7,216 nucleotides of DNA from Candidatus Dormiibacterota bacterium. Its GTDB lineage: Bacteria; Chloroflexota; Dormibacteria; UBA8260. How positions within the stretch are numbered: the first letter of the stretch is position 1; the number at the start of each line of letters is the position of its first letter. The notes under the pieces are model-generated. The model saw only the letters and a list, made by a program, of their open reading frames with translations, was not told the DNA's origin and searched no databases. Positions 1-5,277 of the stretch are shown here, piece after piece. The DNA is taken from NCBI GenBank assembly GCA_955652545.1, contig CATPCA010000371.1:1-7216 (forward strand). Reading direction: 5' to 3'. A program made the position numbers and the translations under genes.

Positions 1-921
1 GAGTGGATCGTCGCCGTTCCACAACGACTGGTGGGTGTGCATCCCGCTACCGTTGTCACCGAAAAGCGGTTTCGGCATGAACGTTGCCGTATATCCCTCG
101 CGATAGCACACGCTCTTGACGATGTACTTGTACTGCAACACCTTGTCGGCCATCGACACCAGCGTGTCGAAGCGCATGTCGATCTCGGCCTGGCCCGCGG
201 TGCCGACCTCGTGGTGATGCACCTCGATGTCGATCCCGGACTCGATCATGGCGAGCACGATGCGGCTGCGCAGGTCCTGCTGCTTGTCCACCGGCGGCAC
301 CGGGAAGTAGCCACCCTTCAACTTGGGTCGATAGCCGAGGTTGGCGGTGCCGTTCTTGCCGGTGCTCCAGACACCCTCATCGGAGTCGATGAAGTAGTAG
401 CCCTCGTGGGTGTTCTGGTCGTAGCGAACCGAGTTGAAGATGTAGAACTCGGCCTCCGGACCCCAGTAGGACGTGTCGGCGATTCCCGACTTGCGCAGGT
501 ACTCCTCGGCTTTGCGGGCCACGTACCGCGGGTCACGGCTGTAGGGCTGCCGCGTGATCGGGTCGGCGATGTCGCAGACCACCACCATGGTCGGCACGTC
601 CAGGACCGGGTCGAGGAACGCACGAGCCGGGTCCGGGAAGAGCAGCATGTCGCTCTCGTGGATCTTCTGGAAGCCGCGGATGCTCGAGCCGTCGAAGCCG
701 ATGCCAGCATCGAAGACAGACTCGGTGAGCTCGCTGACGGGGACGCTGAAGTGCTGCCACGTGCCGGGAAGGTCGGTGAAGCGGAAATCGACCATCTTCA
801 CCCCCAATTCCTTGGCGCGACTGATCACCTGCTTGGGGCTGGGCGAGGAGACGGCGGTCGGGGACATCGTGGACGACACCTCTGCTGTGAACCTGGTGGC
901 TACCGACTCGTCGATCGCCAT
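1..921 (-). CDS. glnA: Type I glutamine synthetase, N-terminal 307 residues (runs off left edge)
   Basis: Glutamine synthetase joins ammonium to glutamate using ATP, the entry step of the GS-GOGAT pathway in the cytoplasm; the family forms dodecamers. The frame is open from ATG 921 to the window edge. A beta-grasp N-domain (about 30-110) carries the GFDGSS motif at 76-81 and ESDM at 89-92. Catalytic-domain motifs follow: GPEAEF (154-159, E156/E158), HHHEVG (235-240) with E246, and FMPKP then GDNGSGMHTHQSL (288-300), including the canonical Asn290-Gly291 glutamate-binding pair. An insertion around 165-210 fits the longer GSI-beta class, but the adenylylation-site region lies outside the window, so this is not proven. 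There is a roughly 25-residue Ser/Thr-rich extension before the usual start. ATG 921 is chosen because GGAGGAAGGAG sits 3-4 nt upstream of it; an internal ATG at codon 19 has no good ribosome binding site. The Arg typical of the GSI-alpha feedback site (B. subtilis Arg62) is Lys87 here. Confidence 0.96.
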   Translation of the reverse strand, partial: MAIDESVATRFTAEVSSTMSPTAVSSPSPKQVISRAKELGVKMVDFRFTDLPGTWQHFSVPVSELTESVFDAGIGFDGSSIRGFQKIHESDMLLFPDPARAFLDPVLDVPTMVVVCDIADPITRQPYSRDPRYVARKAEEYLRKSGIADTSYWGPEAEFYIFNSVRYDQNTHEGYYFIDSDEGVWSTGKNGTANLGYRPKLKGGYFPVPPVDKQQDLRSRIVLAMIESGIDIEVHHHEVGTAGQAEIDMRFDTLVSMADKVLQYKYIVKSVCYREGYTATFMPKPLFGDNGSGMHTHQSLWNGDDPL

Positions 922-1000
922 GCGCTCCTTCCTCCGATGGTCGGCTGCCGGTCACGCGGAGGGCTGGGACCGCTGGGCGTGGGCCGGATTGTCATCGTTC

Positions 1001-1028
1001 AGGCTAGCCTCATGACGGTCGTGGTCAC
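1001..1028 (-). promoter_or_regulatory. Candidate glnA promoter
   Basis: In the 211-nt gap between the ferredoxin gene and glnA, the minus strand reads GTGACC (1028-1023), a 16-nt spacer, then TAGCCT (1006-1001). This fits a sigma70/HrdB-like promoter with a fair -35 (4 of 6 to TTGACA) and a TANNNT -10. It would give a leader of roughly 70 nt before the glnA ATG. The -10 lies inside a perfect 10-bp palindrome, AGGCTAGCCT (1001-1010). The assignment is by motif only. Confidence 0.35.
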
Positions 1029-1063
1029 TATGGACAGCGCACCCGAGAGCGGCAGCCCCGACC

Positions 1064-1080
1064 TTGTGTAGCACGCACAA
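1064..1080. repeat. Short inverted repeat TTGTG-N7-CACAA upstream of glnA
   Basis: TTGTG (1064-1068) and CACAA (1076-1080) form a perfect 5-bp dyad with a 7-nt spacer, about 36 bp upstream of the candidate glnA -35. The same pentamer occurs in the spacers upstream of amtB and of the GS-like gene, so it may be an operator half-site. Alone, a 5-bp dyad is weak evidence. Confidence 0.25.
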
Positions 1081-1112
1081 ACCAGCGTCGACGCACTCCG
1101 ACCCTGGGAGGA

Positions 1113-1127
1113 GGCGGGATGCCCGCC
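1113..1127 (-). terminator. Hairpin just downstream of the ferredoxin gene
   Basis: GGCGGG (1113-1118) and CCCGCC (1122-1127) pair perfectly around a 3-nt loop, starting 5 nt after the ferredoxin stop codon. No T-tract follows, as is common for terminators in GC-rich actinobacteria. It could end the fdxA transcript before the glnA promoter, but with a 6-bp stem this is tentative. Confidence 0.4.
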
Positions 1128-1132
1128 CCGTG

Positions 1133-1420
1133 TCACGCCACCGGCTTGATCTCGTTCACCTGCTCGCGGGCGGCGCCCTTGTCCTTGAAGTAGATCTTGT
1201 TGATCAACGTGAACGGCTGCTGAGGGGCGGGCACGTCCTCCTCGGCGAAGATCGCGTCGACGGGGCACGGGTCGACACAGGCTCCGCAGTCGATGCATTC
1301 GTCGGGGTCGATGTAGACCATCCGGTCATCGTCGACCTCGTGGATGCAGTCGACCGGACAGACCTCGATGCAGGACTTGTCCTTGAGGTCGATGCAGGTT
1401 TCCGTGACGACGTAGGTCAT
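1133..1420 (-). CDS. fdxA: Seven-iron ferredoxin [3Fe-4S][4Fe-4S], FdxA-type, 95 aa
   Basis: This is a small soluble electron carrier. Cysteines are at 9, 17, 21, 25, 42, 45, 48 and 52. By analogy with Azotobacter ferredoxin I, C9, C17 and C52 would hold a [3Fe-4S] cluster and C21, C42, C45 and C48 a [4Fe-4S] cluster, with C25 the extra cysteine near it. The C-x7-C spacing at 9-17 (instead of C-x2-C-x2-C) and the CPVDCIHE motif are typical of the FdxA/7Fe family. The acidic N-terminal half and a C-terminal tail of about 35 residues are also usual. It stands alone between glnK and glnA, with a hairpin on each side. Its physiological partner is not visible; ferredoxin-dependent glutamate synthase is a plausible but unproven one. 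No Shine-Dalgarno precedes ATG 1420, and a TAGACT box lies 9 nt upstream, so the mRNA may be leaderless. Confidence 0.93.
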   Translation of the reverse strand: MTYVVTETCIDLKDKSCIEVCPVDCIHEVDDDRMVYIDPDECIDCGACVDPCPVDAIFAEEDVPAPQQPFTLINKIYFKDKGAAREQVNEIKPVA

Positions 1421-1429
1421 GGCTGGCCG

Positions 1430-1435
1430 AGTCTA
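1430..1435 (-). promoter_or_regulatory. Candidate -10 box for a leaderless fdxA transcript
   Basis: The minus strand reads TAGACT (TANNNT type) with 9 nt between it and the fdxA ATG, which would put the transcription start at or next to the ATG. No ribosome binding site occurs in those 9 nt. No good -35 is seen at 16-19 nt spacing, so the call rests on the -10 and its position. Confidence 0.35.
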
Positions 1436-1518
1436 ACGCGAGTGATCCTTAGCCCGACCTAACCGTCAGCGCAGGCGACCTCGTGTCGTTGGAGCTGACA
1501 CCGCAGGTTGAGGGAGCC

Positions 1519-1543
1519 CGAGGGGGGATATGCTCCCCCCTCG
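1519..1543 (-). terminator. Strong GC-rich hairpin after glnK
   Basis: A perfect 10-bp stem (1519-1528 with 1534-1543, including six consecutive G:C pairs) encloses the 5-nt loop TATGC. It begins 3 nt past the glnK stop codon and has no T-tract. Position and stability suggest the end of the amtB-glnK transcript; it could also stop RNA polymerase from the other strand. Confidence 0.6.
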
Positions 1544-1546
1544 CTC

Positions 1547-1915
1547 CTAATGCCCCCAATGCTCTGGTGTCAGGTGGCGGACGATGGTGTCGCCGCGCTC
1601 GCCGCTGCGGATCCGCACCGCGTCATCGACGGGGAGAACGAAGATCTTGCCGTCGCCGATCTCGCCGGTTCCCGCCGCACCGCTGATGGCGCGGATCACC
1701 CCGTCCACCAGGGAGTCGCCCACCACTGTCTCCACCTTGATCTTTCGCTGCAGTGAGATGTTGGCCCTGGCTCCCCGGTACGTCTCGGTGTAGCCTCGCT
1801 GCGCCCCGCAGCCCATCACCTCGGTGATGGTCAGCCCGGACGCCCCAAGCGTGTCCATGGCGTCCTGTACCGCCTGCAACTTCTCGGGCCGGATGATCGC
1901 CTCGACCTTCTTCAC
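1547..1915 (-). CDS. glnK: P-II nitrogen regulatory protein, 122 aa
   Basis: P-II proteins are trimeric sensors of ATP/ADP and 2-oxoglutarate that block AmtB when nitrogen is plentiful. The protein has the KKVEAIIRPEKL start, T-loop residues 37-55, the TGEIGDGKIFVLPV signature (83-96), and the nucleotide/2-oxoglutarate residues Q39, K58, G87, K90, R101 and R103. R47, the residue that plugs the AmtB channel in the E. coli complex, is present. The T-loop reads YRGARANIS: position 51, a uridylylated or adenylylated Tyr in many P-IIs, is Ala, and position 49 (the cyanobacterial phosphoserine) is also Ala. About 10 extra residues extend the C-terminus beyond the usual 112. GTG 1915 is the start, because the residues after it match the family N-terminus and GGAG lies 7 nt upstream. 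The GTGA overlap with the amtB stop implies translational coupling. The symbol glnK follows its pairing with amtB; glnB is equally possible by sequence. Confidence 0.95.
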   Translation of the reverse strand: MKKVEAIIRPEKLQAVQDAMDTLGASGLTITEVMGCGAQRGYTETYRGARANISLQRKIKVETVVGDSLVDGVIRAISGAAGTGEIGDGKIFVLPVDDAVRIRSGERGDTIVRHLTPEHWGH

Positions 1916-3480
1916 GATGGAACTCCATCTGCGGTGGGTACCTGATCCCCCGAGGGTACGTGCTGGGCCGTGGGTTCGTGGTCCGCCGTGGGTTCGTGGT
2001 CTGAGGTGGGCGGATGGTCCGCGCCGGGCACCAGCGCACCCACCAGGTGACGCGCCGGCTCGGCGACCGCGTCGGGGTGTATGTACGCTCCGCCGGGCAC
2101 CGGCATGAACTGTTCGGGGTATCCCCACATGCCGTGTTCGCTGATATCGAGGCCGTCGATCTCGTGGCGCTCGCTGACGCGCAGCCCGACAGTCTTCTTG
2201 ATCGCCCAGAAGAGGCCATAGCTGAGCACGAAGACGGTGGCGAAGGCGGCGCCGACCGCCGCTCCCTGGGCTCCAAGCTGCTTGAAGCTGCCGGTGTAGA
2301 CGAGGCCGCCCTGACCGACACCGTTGAAGGTGGCCAGCTGCGGGTCGGTGAACAGCCCGCAGGACAGCGTGCCCCAGATGCCGGCCAGGCCGTGAGCGCT
2401 GAGCGCGCCGACCGGGTCGTCGATCCACTTGTCGATGGCGATGACGCCGAACACCACGATCACTCCGGCGACCGCGCCGATGATGACGGCTGCCCACGGC
2501 TGCACGTATCCGCTCGGGGCGGTGATGGCGACCAGCGCCGCGATGGCGCCGTTGCCGATCATGCCGACGTCGAGTGCCTTCTGCAGCCGGTAGATGGCGG
2601 CCATCGCGGCCAGCGCGCCGGCCGCCGCCGCCAGGTTGGTGGTGATCACAACGTCAGCGAAGTGAAGGTTGGTGGCATTGAGGGTCGAGCCGGGGTTGAA
2701 GCCGAACCAGCCGAACCAGAGGATGATCACGCCCAGCTGGGCCAGCGGCATGTTGTGTCCCGGGATCGCATTGGGCTTGCCGTCCCGCGAATACTTTCCG
2801 ATGCGCGGGCCGAGGAGCAGAAGGCCCGCGAATCCCGCGGTCGCGCCGGTCAGGTGGACAACGGTCGAGCCGGCGAAGTCCTGTGCGCCGAGCGTGGTCA
2901 TCAGCCAGCCGCCGCCGAACAACCAGTGGCTGATCATCGGGTAGATGAAGCCGGCAAAGGGGATGGCGAAGAGGATGTAGACGATGAACCTGGTGCGCTC
3001 GAGCATGGTGCCCCACACGATCGCCAGCGAGACCGCGCAGAACACAAACTCGAAGAAGAACTTCGCGGCCGCGGGAGCCGTGGACGCGGCGTTGAGGATT
3101 GGCAGGTTCATCGCCGAGCCCGGGTGGAAGGACGGTGCGAAACCGGTCACCCCGATGATGCTGTTGGTGAAACCCGTGGCCGCCCCGAATGCGAAGGCAA
3201 AGCCGCAGACCCAATACACGATCGAGCTGATGCTGAGGTTGACGATCACCTTGGCGACCACCGTGCCCACGTTCTTCATCCGGGTGAAGCCGACCTCGAG
3301 CATCGCGAAGCCGGCCTGCATGAAGAGCACGAAGCATGCCGCGACGACGACCCAGACGGTGTCCGCGGCGATTCCGGCAGCCTGCGTGGCGGTGGTGTCG
3401 GCGGCGTGCGCGGTCAGGGGCAGCAGGGCAAGCGCCGCGGCGCCTGCGACGGCGATTCTGATGCGGGTTCGTCGGTGCAA
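1912..3480 (-). CDS. amtB: Ammonium transporter Amt, 522 aa, with signal peptide and repeat tail
   Basis: Amt proteins are trimeric inner-membrane channels for ammonium. Residues 1-26 look like a signal peptide: a basic HRRTRIR segment, a hydrophobic core, and a likely cut after AHA. About eleven membrane segments follow. The twin pore histidines are H209 (STVVH) and H363 (LSAHG), and the Asp of the ammonium-binding region is D201 (QDFAG). The WFGWFGFNPGS segment and the cytoplasmic GLRVSERHEIDGLDISEHG tail, which couples subunits in the family, are intact. The C-terminus then extends about 60 residues and ends in hexapeptide repeats (485-522), unusual for the family. TTG 3480 is preferred as start because AGGAGG lies 6 nt upstream; a TTG at 3513 in the same frame has no ribosome binding site and would make the signal peptide longer. 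The stop overlaps the glnK start, so the two form one operon. Confidence 0.95.
   Translation of the reverse strand: MHRRTRIRIAVAGAAALALLPLTAHAADTTATQAAGIAADTVWVVVAACFVLFMQAGFAMLEVGFTRMKNVGTVVAKVIVNLSISSIVYWVCGFAFAFGAATGFTNSIIGVTGFAPSFHPGSAMNLPILNAASTAPAAAKFFFEFVFCAVSLAIVWGTMLERTRFIVYILFAIPFAGFIYPMISHWLFGGGWLMTTLGAQDFAGSTVVHLTGATAGFAGLLLLGPRIGKYSRDGKPNAIPGHNMPLAQLGVIILWFGWFGFNPGSTLNATNLHFADVVITTNLAAAAGALAAMAAIYRLQKALDVGMIGNGAIAALVAITAPSGYVQPWAAVIIGAVAGVIVVFGVIAIDKWIDDPVGALSAHGLAGIWGTLSCGLFTDPQLATFNGVGQGGLVYTGSFKQLGAQGAAVGAAFATVFVLSYGLFWAIKKTVGLRVSERHEIDGLDISEHGMWGYPEQFMPVPGGAYIHPDAVAEPARHLVGALVPGADHPPTSDHEPTADHEPTAQHVPSGDQVPTADGVPS
1915..2028 (-). repeat. Tandem 18-bp repeats coding the AmtB C-terminal hexapeptide tail
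   Basis: The last 38 residues of AmtB fall into a six-residue period: PGADHP, PTSDHE, PTADHE, PTAQHV, PSGDQV, PTADGV and a final PS. At the DNA level two neighbouring units share a 16-bp identical stretch (1968-1983 and 1986-2001, 18 bp apart), which suggests recent unit duplication. The other units are more diverged. The region is rich in Pro, Thr, Asp and His and is probably disordered in the cytoplasm. The 3' end of the array contains the GGAG that precedes the glnK GTG. Confidence 0.85.
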
Positions 3481-3486
3481 CGGCGT

Positions 3487-3492
3487 CCTCCT
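3487..3492 (-). promoter_or_regulatory. Shine-Dalgarno AGGAGG that sets the amtB start
   Basis: AGGAGG on the minus strand, 6 nt before TTG 3480. It is a perfect match to the anti-Shine-Dalgarno core and decides in favour of this TTG over the one at 3513. Confidence 0.75.
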
Positions 3493-3554
3493 CGGCGTAA
3501 CGGCTTTGGCCAAGCCTAGGAAGGCCGGGAGAGATGGTTCGATGCGCGCGCCGC

Positions 3555-3584
3555 CACAAGATTTGTGCCAGGCGCTTGTGCGCC
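3555..3584. promoter_or_regulatory. Overlapping dyads in the spacer between the PucR gene and amtB
   Basis: Within the 119-nt spacer (3481-3599) there are two adjacent structures. CACAA-gat-TTGTG (3555-3567) is a perfect 5-bp dyad. GGCGC-TTGT-GCGCC (3571-3584) is a 5-bp stem with a 4-nt loop that contains a third TTGTG. The first resembles an operator for amtB; the second could be a weak terminator after the PucR gene or part of the same operator. A GCGCC at 3548-3552 can also pair with GGCGC at 3571-3575. No convincing -35/-10 pair was seen for amtB. Confidence 0.35.
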
Positions 3585-3599
3585 GAGCCCAAGGTCAGT

Positions 3600-5243
3600 T
3601 CAGCGAGACGCTGCGCTCGGGGCCGACGACCCAGCGGGAAGCACATCGCGGATGCGCAGGCAGAGGTGGAGGTTGAGACGCGTGGCCGGGTCGTCGAGGC
3701 GCAGGCCGGCGATCTCCTCGATGCGACGCAGCCGGTAGAGGACGGTGTTGCGGTGCAGGTGGAGGCGCTGCGCCGTGTCGGTCGGCGAACCGTGGCTGTG
3801 GAAAAAGGCGTCGAGTGTCTCCATCAGGCCCGAGCCGGTGCGGTCGTCGTACGCCACCAGGGCTCCGGCGGTCTGCTGGTAGAAGTCGTCCATCTCGGCA
3901 TGCTGGGTCATCGCCACCAGCAGGCGATGGAGCCCGAGGTCCGCGAAGGTTGCCACCGCGCGGGGCGTCTTGAGGCGAGCACTGATGCGCAGAGCGTGCT
4001 CCGCCTCGCGCTGCGACTGACGCACGCCCTGCGGACCACTCCGGGACCTCCCGACCCCGACGAGCACCTCCTCGCGCAGTGCGGCGGCACAGTCCGCGCG
4101 CAGGGCCTCGGCCACGAGCCTGGCGTGATCGACGGCCTCAGTCGCCGGCTCGGGCAGGATGACGCACGCCGCGGCATCGTGCGCAGCCACGAGTGATCCG
4201 GGAGCTCTCCGTGCCAGGCAGCGTCGCGCCGCGACGGTGAGCGTGTCGAGCGCCGCCGCACCGGAGTTATGGCTGCGCACGACAAGAACACTGAAGTGGC
4301 CGCCGAGATCGAAGCCGAGCCGGCGCGCTCGTTCGGTTGCGCCAACCTCCGATCCGTATGAGCCTTCGAGCAACGCGGCGACCAGCTCGCCCTCGAGGTC
4401 GTCGCGCGCCCGCAGAACGGCACGTTCTCGGTCGAGCTCGATGGCGCATGCCGAGGCGCCCCGAGCCACCCCCACCCGATCGATCTGGCCGAGCTCGTGC
4501 TCCTCGCCGATCAGCGACACGAAGCCGTGGACGCCGTCGCGCCCCGGGATGGGCGCAACCAGCCGGGTGCGCCCTCGGGGCAAGCCGAACTCGTTGACCG
4601 GCGGGTCAGCCGCCGGCACCGCCTGCCCGGCAACCCAGCGCAGGAGCTCCTCGCCGTTGCCGAGCGCCTCGCGAACGACGCCGGGGAGCTGACCCGTAAC
4701 GCTGCGCAGCCGGCCGGCGGCATCGTGCCAGGCGACCACGCGGCCGGTGACCTCGCCCAGCCTGGCGACGATCGCGTCGGCGCCCGCCCCACCCAGGGCG
4801 AGCTGCATCAGCTCCATCTGGAGCAACTGGGCCCGCTCGTGCAGCACAGTCCGCTGCTCGACGATGAATCGCACCACCGACTGCTGGATCTCGGTGACGT
4901 GGACGCCGTCCGGCAGCCGGAGCAGCGGCATGTGCCGCCGCTCGGCCACAACGAGGCTCCCCGGCGATGCGTCGCCGACAACCGCGACCGCGACGCCACC
5001 CTTCTCGGCGAGGCCGGTCATGACGTCCGCGAGGTCGAGGCGTTCGTCGAGCAGCCGTATCGACGCCACCGGGACCAGGGCCATCTCCCCGCCCTTGATG
5101 GCCTCGAACGCCGGTGGTCGCGTCCGCAGTGTCGTCGCCCAGTCGACCCGGCGCTCCAGGCCCGCGCCACCGCCGAGCAGCTCGGAGCCCTCGGGCAGGG
5201 CGCCGCGCCACACGTCGCGCACGGTGATGAGTGCACTCTCCAT
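3600..5243 (-). CDS. PucR/CdaR-family transcriptional regulator, 547 aa
   Basis: A cytoplasmic DNA-binding activator or repressor of the family that controls use of purines, GABA, sugar acids and other small metabolites. Residues about 6-125 match the PucR N-terminal ligand-sensing domain (ITVRDVWRGALPEGSELLGG onward). A GAF-like middle part spans roughly 140-275, the CdaR GGDEF-like domain about 285-425, and the PucR-type helix-turn-helix about 471-532, with TDTAQRLHLHRNTVLYRLRR as its core. Domain limits are by eye. ATG 5243 is preferred because the PucR domain starts directly after it; 51 more in-frame residues upstream would overlap the GS-like gene and show no family similarity. The ribosome binding site is weak, and the start lies only 34 nt after the GS-like stop codon, so translation probably depends on that upstream gene's transcript. 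This arrangement suggests it regulates the GS-like gene, possibly also amtB. The effector is unknown. Confidence 0.9.
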   Translation of the reverse strand: MESALITVRDVWRGALPEGSELLGGGAGLERRVDWATTLRTRPPAFEAIKGGEMALVPVASIRLLDERLDLADVMTGLAEKGGVAVAVVGDASPGSLVVAERRHMPLLRLPDGVHVTEIQQSVVRFIVEQRTVLHERAQLLQMELMQLALGGAGADAIVARLGEVTGRVVAWHDAAGRLRSVTGQLPGVVREALGNGEELLRWVAGQAVPAADPPVNEFGLPRGRTRLVAPIPGRDGVHGFVSLIGEEHELGQIDRVGVARGASACAIELDRERAVLRARDDLEGELVAALLEGSYGSEVGATERARRLGFDLGGHFSVLVVRSHNSGAAALDTLTVAARRCLARRAPGSLVAAHDAAACVILPEPATEAVDHARLVAEALRADCAAALREEVLVGVGRSRSGPQGVRQSQREAEHALRISARLKTPRAVATFADLGLHRLLVAMTQHAEMDDFYQQTAGALVAYDDRTGSGLMETLDAFFHSHGSPTDTAQRLHLHRNTVLYRLRRIEEIAGLRLDDPATRLNLHLCLRIRDVLPAGSSAPSAASR

Positions 5244-5277
5244 CAGGCTGAACCGAGGGCGAGCGTGGGTGGCATGC

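Noticed and set aside
31..1071. Plus-strand open frame of 346 codons opposite glnA.
   Set aside because: Shadow of the glutamine synthetase frame, with no ribosome binding site or family motif.
1623..2321. Minus-strand open frame spanning the amtB end and glnK in another frame.
   Set aside because: Arg/Pro/Ser-rich shadow frame; the P-II and Amt frames explain the region completely.
3481..3513. Longer AmtB starting at TTG 3513.
   Set aside because: No Shine-Dalgarno upstream, whereas TTG 3480 has AGGAGG at 6-nt spacing and gives a normal-length signal peptide.
2014..3519. Plus-strand open frame of 501 codons opposite amtB.
   Set aside because: It is the antisense shadow of a GC-rich gene: low-complexity Asp/Arg/Gly/Val composition, no recognisable motif, and a convincing amtB on the other strand.
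3555..3572. Sigma54-like sequence upstream of amtB on the minus strand: TGGCAC, 5 nt, TTGT.
   Set aside because: The -24 half matches but the essential -12 GC is GT, and the genome context looks actinobacterial, a group that lacks RpoN. The bases are better explained by the CACAA dyad.
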